64,000 nucleotides of DNA from Anaerolineaceae bacterium (GCA_017417055.1 JAFPZX010000187.1:1-64000), one strand, 5' to 3'. Numbered from the stretch's first letter, positions 7,533 to 16,738 are shown. Numbers and translations are program-made. The notes: a model not told the origin generated them from the letters alone.

Positions 7533-10091
7533 TTATCCATTATCGGATAAATCATCATTATCATAATCAGATTCTACCCAGCCTCCGTTGTAATCGGCAT
7601 CACCATCATAATAATTGGAACCAGCCCAGCCGCCCTGGTCATTGTCTTCATTATCATAGTACTGAGAACCAGCCCAGCCGCCCTGGTCATTGTCTTCATT
7701 ATCATAGTACTGAGAACCGGCCCAGCCGCCCTGAAATTCCTCTTCTTTCATAGTGTAATAGGCTGAAGCACTCGCGTCATCGACCACATTATGAGCAACA
7801 ATTGTAATCGTATGTGTTCCGACACTTTGGATAGTCGACGAAACCGAAGTAGACCCCGTAGCATTGCCGCCGGAAATAATGGGATTTCCATCCACATAAA
7901 TATCAACAGACGCTGCATTAGAAGCGGACCAGTAAACAGTTGTGGAATCTCCCATGGTACCTTCATTTGGATTCACATAGAAATAATCGATCGAAGGTCC
8001 CGGAACGCTCTGACCATCTTCATCAGATTCACCGCCACCGGGGTTATCATACATCGTATAATACACACTCTGGACCGTATCAGTAGTGACAGAACGGGCT
8101 GTAATCCTGATTTCATGTGTTCCCGGGCTCTGGATCGTTGAATAAACCGGGGTTGCACCGGTAGACGGCATGTCAACATCAGCTACTCTGTTTCCATCTA
8201 CATCAACATAAACGACTGCCGCATTGGAAACTGACCAGTAAGCTGTTGTGGAATCACCCATATATCCCGAATCAGGATTCACATAGAAATAATTGATGGA
8301 AGGGATCACTTCCCTTTGACCGCTTTCTTCAGTCACAAAGGAGAAATTCGATGAAGCATCATCTGTAACAGAGTGGGCAGTCAGGGTTACTGTATGATTG
8401 CCTACATTCATCAATCCACCGCATACAACCATTGCACCGGTAGCATTGTTACTGCGTTCATATAACGACCCATCAACAATAATATCTACGGTGGCAGTAT
8501 TGGATACAGACCAGTAAACCGTCGGGCAGGCACCCTCATCTCCGGAATTGCTGCTTGGATAGAAATAGTTGATCGTGGGAACGATTCTCTTCTGTCCCTC
8601 TTCAGAATTCGTCGTATTGTAATTGAAAGATGCATAAGCGGTATCGGTTGAGGAGCTGGCCGCTAATTCAACGGTATGGTTTCCTACTGACTGCAGCGGT
8701 CCGCATATCAGCTGGGAACCGTTAGCAGAATAACTTCTTGCGACCGATCTGCCATCTACACGAATATCTACAGCAGCCGTATTGGACGTCTTCCAGTAAA
8801 CAGTTGGACAAACCTGGTATGAGCCGGAATAGAAATCAGGATAAAAAGCGGAAATGGTTGGGAGAGACTGTGAACCGCCGCCATTGACACGAACCTTGCA
8901 CCAGATCGTTTCACCAAAATTCTGACCTTGCGGGGTCCGCATCTGCCAATTGCTGCGATAGGTTCCGTCACTGCCCGGAGCAATGAAATCAACAGCTAAA
9001 TCAACCGTCTGATTAGGCTGTACATTTCCCGGAATGTTGATATTCCGTCCGCTCATCTGATCACCGGAGACGAACACAAAAGTGTAATTCGGGGTCCAGC
9101 TGCAGGTACCGGTATTTTTCACCCGCCAGATTTTGCGGAATTGTTCCCCGCGGGAGACCCGATGACCGTCTGTGATGGTTACGTCACTGACAAAAGTCAT
9201 CCCGTATTTACAGGTCGCGGCAGGATTAACTGTGGGAATCACAACTACCGGTGAAACCGGTGTCGGCGTAGGAACAGAACTGCTGCGATTGATCACCGCG
9301 GATGCTTCATTGAAATTCATGGAAAAGAAACGGTTCGCGATGGTCTGTGCCGTACCGTCTTTGATCATATCGGTCAAATGACCGTTGACTACATCGGTCA
9401 ATGTGGAATTTTTCCGCAGGCCGAATGCGTATTTTTCCATCATAAAGCCATCATAGAAAATTTGATATTTTCCGCTGCTCTGATAAAGATCCTCATAAAC
9501 ATCCTGAGAAAGCACAATCAAATCGACATCTTTCCGGTCCAGTGCGCGAATCTCATCTGAGGCGCTGGAAAAAGTATAAACATTCCGCGGGCTCACATAA
9601 CCGGCTGCGACCAGATTGGTTTTCACCCATTGATCAAAACTCGTCCCTTTTTGGACGCCGATTTTCAAATCACGGAAACTTTCCATCGAAACAGACTGCG
9701 GTTTTGGAAGGGAACTGAGCGCAATGAATTGAGAATCACCGTTATAATAGACCCTTGTAAAATCAACAAGCTGCTCACGTTCTTCATTCTTCGCAAAAGC
9801 ACCGCCGATCATATCGACCTGACCAAGATTCAGCGAATCGATCATCCCGTCGAACGCGAGATTAACCACCTCAACGCGGACATTCATGCGGCGGCCAATT
9901 TCCTGAACCAGGGCGACGTCAATACCGGTTGTGTCACCTGCATTATCAAAAAATACGAAGGGAATATATTCCGGTGGAACGCCCAATTTCAACACACCGG
10001 ATTTTTGCACATCAGAAAGGTCATCAGCATTCGCGGAAACGAAAGATAATGCCATCACAAAAATCAAAAATAACATCAGGTATTTTTTCAT
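7533..10091 (-). CDS. Secreted solute-binding protein fused to NBR1-type and tandem Ig-like domains
   Basis: Large exported protein (852 residues). A signal peptide (to about 23) is followed by an amino-acid-type solute-binding domain (SBP_bac_3, about 30-265; GVPPEYIPFVFFDNAGDTTGID, then DMIGGAFAKNEER). A Pro/Thr linker follows, then an NBR1-type Ig-like domain (about 293-403; WRVKNTGTCSW, the WQMRTPQG strand). Next come four similar Ig-like repeats of 85-95 residues, each starting P(T/S)I.YFYP with TVYWS.SNA...DI.VDG. An acidic Gly/Trp/Tyr-rich tail of 16-residue repeats closes the protein. ATG at 10091 is chosen over an upstream TTG because AGAAAGGATGG is well spaced. No permease or ATPase is adjacent, so it may be a surface-exposed sensor, scavenger or adhesin. 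It is divergent from a shorter paralogue at 10384. Confidence 0.85.
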   Translation of the reverse strand: MKKYLMLFLIFVMALSFVSANADDLSDVQKSGVLKLGVPPEYIPFVFFDNAGDTTGIDVALVQEIGRRMNVRVEVVNLAFDGMIDSLNLGQVDMIGGAFAKNEEREQLVDFTRVYYNGDSQFIALSSLPKPQSVSMESFRDLKIGVQKGTSFDQWVKTNLVAAGYVSPRNVYTFSSASDEIRALDRKDVDLIVLSQDVYEDLYQSSGKYQIFYDGFMMEKYAFGLRKNSTLTDVVNGHLTDMIKDGTAQTIANRFFSMNFNEASAVINRSSSVPTPTPVSPVVVIPTVNPAATCKYGMTFVSDVTITDGHRVSRGEQFRKIWRVKNTGTCSWTPNYTFVFVSGDQMSGRNINIPGNVQPNQTVDLAVDFIAPGSDGTYRSNWQMRTPQGQNFGETIWCKVRVNGGGSQSLPTISAFYPDFYSGSYQVCPTVYWKTSNTAAVDIRVDGRSVARSYSANGSQLICGPLQSVGNHTVELAASSSTDTAYASFNYNTTNSEEGQKRIVPTINYFYPSSNSGDEGACPTVYWSVSNTATVDIIVDGSLYERSNNATGAMVVCGGLMNVGNHTVTLTAHSVTDDASSNFSFVTEESGQREVIPSINYFYVNPDSGYMGDSTTAYWSVSNAAVVYVDVDGNRVADVDMPSTGATPVYSTIQSPGTHEIRITARSVTTDTVQSVYYTMYDNPGGGESDEDGQSVPGPSIDYFYVNPNEGTMGDSTTVYWSASNAASVDIYVDGNPIISGGNATGSTSVSSTIQSVGTHTITIVAHNVVDDASASAYYTMKEEEFQGGWAGSQYYDNEDNDQGGWAGSQYYDNEDNDQGGWAGSNYYDGDADYNGGWVESDYDNDDLSDNG
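7622..7738 (-). repeat. 48-bp tandem repeat encoding the acidic GGWAGSQYYDNEDNDQ tail
   Basis: Near-identical 48-base units at about 7624-7671 and 7672-7719, with degenerate copies on both sides. They encode Gly-Gly-Trp-Ala-Gly-Ser-X-Tyr-Tyr-Asp blocks at the C-terminus of the Ig-like binding protein. The low divergence suggests recent unit gain. Confidence 0.85.
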
Positions 10092-10383
10092 CAAAAAACC
10101 ATCCTTTCTCTTCTCTCCTTAAAAATAACCATCATTTATATTATAAATGCATTTATTCCCAAATTGCCAAAAAACAAATTAAAATTAATAGATATCTGTT
10201 CAGTACAGAGACTGTCACCGGAGACTCGGTATCGAGTCGAAGGGGACTGTCCGGATTTTCTGTAAGAAGATATTTTGTATTGTAAAATAAAATTATTGAC
10301 AAGTACATTTCCCTTAATTCAATTATAATAGCGTTAACGGTTCATTCTCGAAAACAAACGTTTCATCGAAAGGAGAATTATAT
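10092..10383. other. Divergent intergenic region between two paralogous binding-protein genes
   Basis: AT-rich, with a GGGGACTGTCC remnant near 10241-10252 next to a small palindrome (ACTCGGTATCGAGT, about 10223-10236). A TTGACA at 10296 and a TATAAT at 10324 face the plus-strand gene, but they are 22 bases apart, so this is not a convincing promoter pair. Confidence 0.4.
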
Positions 10384-11862
10384 ATGAAAAAATGCTTCAT
10401 TTTTCTTTTAGCAATGATCCTCGTCATTTCCGTATCTCCGGCCCTGGCGGAACAAATAACAGTCGGGACCTCAGCTGAATACCGTCCCTTTGTTTATTAT
10501 GACAGCAGCAATGAGCTGACCGGATTTGACATAGAACTGATTCGTGAAATCGGCAAACGGGAAGGCTTTACTGTTCGTATTTTTGACATGGCTTTCGATG
10601 GATTGATTGACTCTGTCAGCGTCGGACAGATCGATTTGATTGGCGGGGCTTTTTCTGTTACGCCGAGCCGGCAAAACGAAGTTCTTTTCTCTGATACATA
10701 TTACACAAACCAGGCCATCATTATCGCATTGAAAACAAGCGATGTACCGGATACACTTAATATTGACGATATTACCGACCATCTCATCGGTGTCCAGCGG
10801 GGATCCAGTTTCGACCAATGGCTCAAAACCAATCTGGTCGCAGATGGACTTCTCAGCACGCAGAAAATCTTTGCCTTCTCCACTGTTAATTCCGCAGTCA
10901 AAGCGCTGCAAAGCGGTACGATCGATTTACTGATGTTCGACGAAGACCTGTACAAGCAATCTTATGAAAAGAGCGGAAATTTCAAGATCGTTAATAACGC
11001 TATTGGGGATGAAGAATATGCCTTTGCAGCCGCACCGGATTCCAAAGATTTGATCGCGAGGATCAATGACGGACTCGCTCAAATGACTGCTGACGGCTCT
11101 TTGGATCAACTGATCGAAAAATACACAATTGAAACGGAAGAGGAAGCCGATATAACGATTTCCCGTCCGTCACAGATTGAAAGAACTCCCGTTATGCTGC
11201 CCACACCGACACCGATCCCGCCGTTTGGTCAGCCCGCCAACTGCAAAAACGTTATGGTTTACATGGCCGATGTAACCTACCCGGATGGATCAAAAGTAAA
11301 CCCCGGCACAAAGTTCACAAAAACCTGGCGGATTTATAACAACGGATCCTGCAAATGGTATGAAGGCTATTCGATCAATTTTGTTGACGGCGATTATATG
11401 AGCGCTAATACCGTCCTGATTCCTTCGCTCACGATCCCCGGCACAACCGTTGACGTCGGTATGGAAATGACAGCGCCCCAGGCTCCGGGAGCCTATACCG
11501 GATATTATCAGCTTCGCGCTCCGGATGGAACCTTCTTCGGTCCGAAACTCACCGCAAAAATCATTGTAACCACCGAACAGGTCAGCGCACCTCCGGCGGG
11601 TGCCCCTCCGCTAATCACCCGTTTCCAACCGAATTATTACAAAGGCGGGAAAAAATTCTGTCCGACTGTGTACTGGACCGTAAGCGATGCCACACAGATC
11701 CGCATTTCCATCAACAATAAGCCCGTTTATACGACAACCCAGGGTTCAGGGTCGGTTGAGCTGTGCCCGGGCGGCGGAAGAGGCGACTACATCTACGGCA
11801 TCGTTGCGGAAGGAAGCAAGCGAGCCAGTTACGTATTTACCTACACGAACACCGGCGAATAA
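10384..11862 (+). CDS. Secreted solute-binding protein with NBR1-type and single Ig-like domain
   Basis: Exported protein of 492 residues, a shorter paralogue of the minus-strand neighbour. Signal peptide to about 22; SBP_bac_3 domain about 25-255 (VGTSAEYRPFVYYDSSNELTGFDIELIREIG, QIDLIGGAFSVTPSRQNEV); Pro-rich linker (PTPTPIPPFG); NBR1-type Ig-like domain about 280-395 (TKTWRIYNNGSCKW, GYYQLRAPDG); one Ig-like repeat at the C-terminus (PLITRFQPNYYKGG, TVYWTVSDATQIRI). It lacks the acidic repeat tail. The GAAAGGAG before the ATG at 10384 is a good ribosome-binding site. Ligand unknown; amino acid or similar is suggested by family only. A strong terminator follows at 11945. Confidence 0.85.
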   Translation: MKKCFIFLLAMILVISVSPALAEQITVGTSAEYRPFVYYDSSNELTGFDIELIREIGKREGFTVRIFDMAFDGLIDSVSVGQIDLIGGAFSVTPSRQNEVLFSDTYYTNQAIIIALKTSDVPDTLNIDDITDHLIGVQRGSSFDQWLKTNLVADGLLSTQKIFAFSTVNSAVKALQSGTIDLLMFDEDLYKQSYEKSGNFKIVNNAIGDEEYAFAAAPDSKDLIARINDGLAQMTADGSLDQLIEKYTIETEEEADITISRPSQIERTPVMLPTPTPIPPFGQPANCKNVMVYMADVTYPDGSKVNPGTKFTKTWRIYNNGSCKWYEGYSINFVDGDYMSANTVLIPSLTIPGTTVDVGMEMTAPQAPGAYTGYYQLRAPDGTFFGPKLTAKIIVTTEQVSAPPAGAPPLITRFQPNYYKGGKKFCPTVYWTVSDATQIRISINNKPVYTTTQGSGSVELCPGGGRGDYIYGIVAEGSKRASYVFTYTNTGE

Positions 11863-11876
11863 ACGCATCACAAGAC

Positions 11877-11905
11877 GGGGACTGCCCCATAAAGGGACAG
11901 TCCCC
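11877..11905. repeat. GGGGAC-ended hairpin (REP/MITE-like)
   Basis: GGGGACTG (11877-11884) pairs perfectly with CAGTCCCC (11898-11905), with the core CCCC-ATAAA-GGGA. The same ATAAA/ATGAA core recurs at 16710 and 20637. Confidence 0.8.
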
Positions 11906-11944
11906 ACTGTACCGACTGATACGATTCACAGATTTGCCATCGGC

Positions 11945-11982
11945 CATCCGTCCACGCCACTTTGCCGACGGATGTTTTTTTT
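11945..11982 (+). terminator. Intrinsic terminator
   Basis: CATCCGTC (11945-11952) pairs with GACGGATG (11967-11974), followed by eight T. It ends transcription from the plus-strand Ig-like binding-protein gene. Confidence 0.8.
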
Positions 11983-12130
11983 ATCAAGCTCATTCCAGTC
12001 CAAGTCGGAGGGGGCGGATCTGAAGGTCCGCCCCCGCTTCGATGAATATTAACGACTAAATCCAATATAATTACAAAATTTATTCCCATTATTTCCAATC
12101 CTGATATATAATAACAAAATAAGAGGAATT

Positions 12131-12646
12131 ATGAGAATAGAAATACTTCGATATCCTTCTGATGAAGACTGGGCACGATGTCTGCTTCTTGCCCGCATGA
12201 CGCAGGGGAAAGATTCAGGGAAAGTCCCAACCGATGAATGGAAGAAAAAAATACTGGCTGCGGAACACTCCCCTGTTCGGACATTAATGTACACCATCGT
12301 TATGCATGACATTCCTTATTATTGTTCCGTACATATCGTCCGACATAAATACGGCGTTGAACATTTTGTACAATCCCAGCGGGTCAACCCTGAACGCGGC
12401 GCGGAACGTCAGGACGCGCTTGTCACCCACGCCATGGACATGAACTTCCAGGCGCTGGTCAACATGAGCCGCAAACGCCTCTGTTACAAAGCAGACCCAA
12501 CCACCCGCAGCATTATGCTTGAAATCGTAAATGAACTGCGAAAAGTTGACCCGATTTCAGCTTCTTTCTGTGTTTCTGAATGTATATACCGCGGAAACGT
12601 CTGCCATGAGCTGCGTCCCTGCGGCAAGTATGATTGGGGAAAATAG
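12131..12646 (+). CDS. ThyX-like (FAD-dependent thymidylate synthase family) protein
   Basis: A 171-residue cytoplasmic protein that resembles the flavin-dependent thymidylate synthase family, which methylates dUMP with folate and FADH2. The region HIVRHKYGVEHFVQSQRVNPERG matches the position of the ThyX signature RHRxxSxNExSxR in a diverged form. A later DPISASFCVSECIYRG-NVCHELRPCG segment may supply remaining substrate contacts. It is shorter than typical ThyX (about 210-250). AGAGGA precedes the ATG. The next gene is dCTP deaminase, which makes the dUMP supply, so the pair makes metabolic sense. Whether it is a catalytically complete ThyX is not certain. Confidence 0.7.
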   Translation: MRIEILRYPSDEDWARCLLLARMTQGKDSGKVPTDEWKKKILAAEHSPVRTLMYTIVMHDIPYYCSVHIVRHKYGVEHFVQSQRVNPERGAERQDALVTHAMDMNFQALVNMSRKRLCYKADPTTRSIMLEIVNELRKVDPISASFCVSECIYRGNVCHELRPCGKYDWGK

Positions 12647-12693
12647 ATATCAGATTTCAGACTTCAGACTTTAGACTTTAGACCGCAGACGTA
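12645..12693 (+). repeat. Heptanucleotide tandem array after the thyX-like gene
   Basis: Seven units in perfect register: AGATATC, AGATTTC, AGACTTC, AGACTTT, AGACTTT, AGACCGC, AGACGTA. The first AG completes the TAG stop codon at 12644-12646. Confidence 0.9.
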
Positions 12694-12758
12694 TAGAAAA
12701 AGTTTTTAGTAAAAATCTTTTTCTATCAAACAGAAGCAGAAAAGGAAAATACAACACA

Positions 12759-13331
12759 ATGAGTGTATTGTGCGACAAAGAAATTTCAAAATATATCCAG
12801 GCAGGGATGATCGATTTCAACCGCTCGGAAACGGACTGGCATACCGTCGAAAAACAGATCAATCCCAATACGATGGACCTCACGCTCGGCAGGTTTATCC
12901 AATGGCCTAAAGAAAATCAGGTACCTTTAGTTTTCGGACGGAATTATGACACAAAAGAGTATTGGGAATTGCAGGAAGTCAACCCGGATGAGGGTGTTCT
13001 GCTGGCTCCGGGTGATTTATTCCTCGGCTGTTCCCGGGAATATTTCCGCATGCCAAAAGACGTCTGCGGTCAGGTTTTCACCAAATCCAGTCTGGGACGG
13101 GTTTTTATCAATCACATGATGGCCGGTGTTATCGATGCGGGTTTTGAAGGAACGATTACGCTGGAACTGCGCAACGAAGGCAAACATAACGTCGTGATCC
13201 CCTACAGTGCCCGCGTTGTTCAGATACAATTCAGCTACCTGAGTGATTATCCGGATCTCGATTATTCCCAGCGCACCAGCCGCTATATGGGGCAAATCAA
13301 ACCGGAACCGGCAAGGCCGGAAAGGAAGTAA
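12759..13331 (+). CDS. dcd: dCTP deaminase
   Basis: Trimeric cytoplasmic enzyme converting dCTP to dUTP (190 residues). Family motifs are visible: INPNTMDLTLG near residue 37, LLAPGDLFLGCSREYFRMP about 83-101, VFTKSSLGR (substrate-binding) about 108-116, and VIDAGFEGTITLELRN about 127-142, with the catalytic Glu in this stretch. A Gln-containing VVQIQFSYL follows. It could also be a bifunctional deaminase/dUTPase; sequence alone does not settle this. AAAGGAAAA lies before the ATG. It follows the ThyX-like gene, so the two probably form a dTMP-supply unit. The stop codon TAA lies inside a heptamer array. Confidence 0.9.
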   Translation: MSVLCDKEISKYIQAGMIDFNRSETDWHTVEKQINPNTMDLTLGRFIQWPKENQVPLVFGRNYDTKEYWELQEVNPDEGVLLAPGDLFLGCSREYFRMPKDVCGQVFTKSSLGRVFINHMMAGVIDAGFEGTITLELRNEGKHNVVIPYSARVVQIQFSYLSDYPDLDYSQRTSRYMGQIKPEPARPERK

Positions 13332-13380
13332 GAAGTAAGAAGTAAGAAGATAGGTTTCAGGTATCAGGTATCAGATTTAA
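13325..13380 (+). repeat. Heptanucleotide tandem array overlapping the dcd stop codon
   Basis: Eight 7-base units: GAAGTAA three times, GAAGATA, GGTTTCA, GGTATCA twice, GATTTAA. The first unit contains the last codons and the TAA stop of dcd. Confidence 0.85.
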
Positions 13381-13511
13381 TAGTTTAAGCTTAGATAGCT
13401 AATGGTTAGGTGCAAATTACCGGACACTAATACCACTATCCATTGAATACTTCAAGTCCGAGTAACCAGTGACAGTCCCATTTTTGTTCTGAAGTTCTAA
13501 GGAGTGTCAGA

Positions 13512-15626
13512 ATGCGTAAATCTCTTTTATCCACATTTATTACATTACTTTTTATATTCATTTCCACAGTTCAGGCAAATCAGATAACTTATGATTCAGA
13601 TGAATTGTTTTATGCGGAGCATCTGGGTTTTGAAATATGGCATGCGGATACAATTACATACAAAGAATTATATAATCTGTTTGATCATGTCGTGGAGCTG
13701 ATTCATCCCGAAATTCTTAATGAATGGAAACAATTAAATACAGATGCCAGAAATGCTTCCAATATTGTGAATCGTTCAAGTGCAATGGTAGCTATATTCA
13801 ATCTTGCTGAATTTCTTGGGAATGATTATTTTTGTTTTAATGATTGGAGCATGATTCAGTGGGAAAACGCGCCATGGGAAACTAATGAATGGGCCCCTGA
13901 TAATTACTGGGGAGATACACTCCGCTTTGCTTATGGCTTTAATGATACATATGAAGAAGATGGCTCCAATTATGGCGGAAACGCCTATTTTTATTCGATG
14001 GGTCGTGTCTCTATTCGAAGTGAGAAATCTGTTTTTGATCAACAAAAAGGCTCGATGCGATGCGCAGATAATCTTACTTCAGAAGAAGCTATATATGCTG
14101 CGCTGCGATTCTATGAGTCAGGATTATCCGCAAGTGAAAGAAAACCGGTAAATATTGACAAATTAATTCTGTCTGAAATCGAAAAAAGAAAAACAGAAAT
14201 TTTGGAAACTCCCACAGACATTTCTGTATCCGGAGAACAATATTACGTCTCAGTCAATGGAGATGACAATAATAACGGTCTTTCTCCTGATACGCCATGG
14301 AAAACACTTGCTAAAGTGACTAATACTCCTCTGAAATCAGGGGATGGGGTTTTCTTCAAACGCGATGATATCTGGCGTGGTGAAACGCTTTGTATACAGG
14401 CCGGCGTAACATACTCTGCATACGGTGAAGGTGCTAAACCCGCTTTTTATGGATCACCGGAAAATGGCGCTTCACCTGACAAATGGAGCCTCCTGGATGG
14501 TACTGACAATATATGGGTATATTATCAACCGATCATGGATACCGGTAATATCGTTTTCGATGATAAATTATCAGCCTTCAAAGTAGCTCCTTATTTGGAA
14601 AAAGGAAAATTTAAGATGCCGGACGGATCAGGAAATGATTTTGATGTTCGATTAGCCTTGATTGAAGACCTGATGTTTTATTCTGAAGATTACATTTTTC
14701 TCGCACCCAATTATAATGTTTACACAACACCCAAAACATCCGGCAGGTTATTTCTGCGCAGTGACAGAGGAAACCCCGGCGATGTTTTTACAAGTATTGA
14801 ATTCTGTACCTGGGCCAACACACCATCATCCAATAAAGGTGTAATTTTTGCAATGGATGTTCCTTTGAGAGATATGGCAACCATCGATAATATCACCGTA
14901 AAATATACAGGAGTTTATGGAATTAATATTGGTGGGAGCTCGATTACCGTTCAAAATTGTGAAATTGGATGGATCGGCGGTTGTATAACAGATTATGTCA
15001 GCCATAATGAAATGGTCCGGTTTGGCAATTGTATAGGCTCATATGGCGAAATTGATGATTACCGGGTTTTGAACAACTATTTATATCAGGCACTTGATTC
15101 CGGTGTTTCTAATGAAGGAAATATAATGTATGTAAAGCATCATAAAAACATCATCTATTCCGGCAACCTAATTGAAAATTGCGTTTTTGGAATTGAAATG
15201 TTTATCGAGAATTCAAACCAAAATGACAAAACCAGCATAGAAAATGTACTGATCTCTGACAATATTATTGCAAATACAGGCTACGGCTTTGGATCTGACC
15301 GCCAAATTCGCGGATGGGACAGTCATGCCGCGATCATGATGCATGGATATTACAATGATATTTATAATATGACAATAGAAAACAACATCTTTTACCGCAG
15401 CAAAACATATTTACTTATTAACCTTATGGATTCAAATGCTGAAAAAGCTCTTTTTTCAGGTAACACCTATATTCAGGATAACTGCGGAATTTTATGTCTA
15501 TGGAAAATTGAAAATGAAGACGGAAATAAAGAATCTAATGAATATTTCAATAATGATAAAAGCAGTAATGTAATTAAATCGGTAATTGGAGACTTCGCAG
15601 CTACTGTTCCAAACCTTTCATATTGA
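13512..15626 (+). CDS. Secreted right-handed beta-helix protein
   Basis: Exported protein of 704 residues with signal peptide to about 23. The N-terminal ~230 residues are not recognised. From about residue 237 a parallel beta-helix begins with the typical entry motif YYVSVNGDDNNNGLSPDTPWKTLAKV, then SGDGVFFKRDDIWRGETL. Helix rungs such as ITVKYTGVYGINIGGSSITVQNCEIGWIGG and NLIENCVFGIEMFIEN follow to the C-terminus. This fold is common in polysaccharide lyases and surface carbohydrate-active proteins; catalytic residues cannot be assigned. It has more A+T-rich codons than its neighbours, which may point to a different origin. The gene stands alone, bounded by repeats at both ends. Confidence 0.75.
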   Translation: MRKSLLSTFITLLFIFISTVQANQITYDSDELFYAEHLGFEIWHADTITYKELYNLFDHVVELIHPEILNEWKQLNTDARNASNIVNRSSAMVAIFNLAEFLGNDYFCFNDWSMIQWENAPWETNEWAPDNYWGDTLRFAYGFNDTYEEDGSNYGGNAYFYSMGRVSIRSEKSVFDQQKGSMRCADNLTSEEAIYAALRFYESGLSASERKPVNIDKLILSEIEKRKTEILETPTDISVSGEQYYVSVNGDDNNNGLSPDTPWKTLAKVTNTPLKSGDGVFFKRDDIWRGETLCIQAGVTYSAYGEGAKPAFYGSPENGASPDKWSLLDGTDNIWVYYQPIMDTGNIVFDDKLSAFKVAPYLEKGKFKMPDGSGNDFDVRLALIEDLMFYSEDYIFLAPNYNVYTTPKTSGRLFLRSDRGNPGDVFTSIEFCTWANTPSSNKGVIFAMDVPLRDMATIDNITVKYTGVYGINIGGSSITVQNCEIGWIGGCITDYVSHNEMVRFGNCIGSYGEIDDYRVLNNYLYQALDSGVSNEGNIMYVKHHKNIIYSGNLIENCVFGIEMFIENSNQNDKTSIENVLISDNIIANTGYGFGSDRQIRGWDSHAAIMMHGYYNDIYNMTIENNIFYRSKTYLLINLMDSNAEKALFSGNTYIQDNCGILCLWKIENEDGNKESNEYFNNDKSSNVIKSVIGDFAATVPNLSY

Positions 15627-15755
15627 TACCCCTTATTTAGTGTAAGGCTATCTATTACCAGAGATTTCAGTTTGAGATTCAAGTAAGAAGGTACTTTCTC
15701 AAAATCCAACTTGCCGTCACAGGGATCACCATAAATAGTTTTTCTGAGACGAAAA

Positions 15756-15806
15756 ATGGGGCAAGTCCTTTGTGCTGTCAATACAACAGCAAAGTGCTTG
15801 CCCCAT
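15756..15806. repeat. Long hairpin between convergent genes
   Basis: ATGGGGCAAG (15756-15765) pairs with CTTGCCCCAT (15797-15806). The inner CTTTG(T)GCTGT / ACAGCAAAG extends the stem. It lies between the beta-helix gene and the convergent binding-protein gene. Confidence 0.75.
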
Positions 15807-15862
15807 GCACTTTACCAGTTAACAGTGTCTCTAAGCGGGACACTCTGAATAGATAAGATGAT

Positions 15863-16603
15863 TTATTTATCAGGCATCAGGTTATCGAGGACGATCTGGT
15901 CCAGTTTACCGTTTCGGCGCAACTCATTCAAGCCATCGTTGAATGTCTTGACAAGATCCGGGTTGTTCGGGCAGACCGCAATCGCGTAGGTTTCCGCACT
16001 CAGCGGCTGACCGACTGTCATCAGATCCGCGTAGGAATCGACAAAACTTTTCGCAAGCAGTTCGTCTGCAATGGCAGCGTCAATTTCATTATTTTCCAGC
16101 GCCTGGAAAAGCGTTCCGTAATCCGGATAAAGCCGGACTTCCACAGAATTCATATCTGAAATAATGGCAGCGCTGTCAGCGGATGTTGTTCCGGCTTTTG
16201 CACCGATTACTTTAATTGATGGATCGGAAATGCCTGTCCAGCTGTCATTCACAAGGCGCACATAGGTTGACTGCGCTCCCATTACATAAGGTGTTGTGAA
16301 AGATACGATTTCAGCGCGTTTTTCAGTCAAAGTCAAAGCAGAAATCGCAGCGTCCACTTCACAGGAAGCAACCGCTTCCAGAAGTTCTTCAAAATCCATA
16401 ACAACATATTCAACTTCAAGATTCTGTAATTCAGCAATTCCGTTCATCACCTCAGCATCGATCCCGGCAAAGTTCCCTTCCTCATCCAGATATTTGAAAG
16501 GTTTCGCATCCGGATTGACCGCAACTTTGATCGGGTCAGCTGAAACAGCAAATGCACTGCAGAATACCGCAATAATTAAACAAATCAATAAATATTTCTT
16601 CAT
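15863..16603 (-). CDS. Amino-acid-type ABC transporter substrate-binding protein
   Basis: Exported protein of 246 residues, SBP_bac_3 family. Signal peptide MKKYLLICLIIAVFCSAFAVSAD has a type I (Ala-X-Ala) site and no lipobox. The core shows VNPDAKPFKYLDEEGNFAGIDAEVMNGIAE, the arginine-binding-type loop DAAISALTLTEKRAEIVSFTTPY, and the second lobe GAKAGTTSADSAAI...ALENNEIDAAIADE. Probable ligand: a polar amino acid. No permease or ATPase is adjacent, so it must work with a transporter encoded elsewhere or as a free binding protein. Confidence 0.85.
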   Translation of the reverse strand: MKKYLLICLIIAVFCSAFAVSADPIKVAVNPDAKPFKYLDEEGNFAGIDAEVMNGIAELQNLEVEYVVMDFEELLEAVASCEVDAAISALTLTEKRAEIVSFTTPYVMGAQSTYVRLVNDSWTGISDPSIKVIGAKAGTTSADSAAIISDMNSVEVRLYPDYGTLFQALENNEIDAAIADELLAKSFVDSYADLMTVGQPLSAETYAIAVCPNNPDLVKTFNDGLNELRRNGKLDQIVLDNLMPDK

Positions 16604-16709
16604 ATTGATCCTCTCTTCCTTATTGTTTTCAACACTACATATTTTATCTTAAGAAATCAATATTCAGGAAGAGAAACAGCGATTTTGTGTGTATTTTGAA
16701 TTAATAAAT

Positions 16710-16738
16710 GGGGACAGTCCCATAAAGGGACAGTCCCC
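16710..16738. repeat. GGGGAC-ended hairpin (REP/MITE-like)
   Basis: GGGGACAGTCCC-ATAAA-GGGACAGTCCCC: a near-perfect inverted repeat, and each arm is itself partly self-complementary. Almost identical to the copies at 11877 and 20637. Confidence 0.85.

Noticed and set aside
10296-10329. TTGACA ... TATAAT pair upstream of the plus-strand binding-protein gene
   Set aside because: Spacing is 22 bases, outside the usual 16-18; only a loose note was kept.
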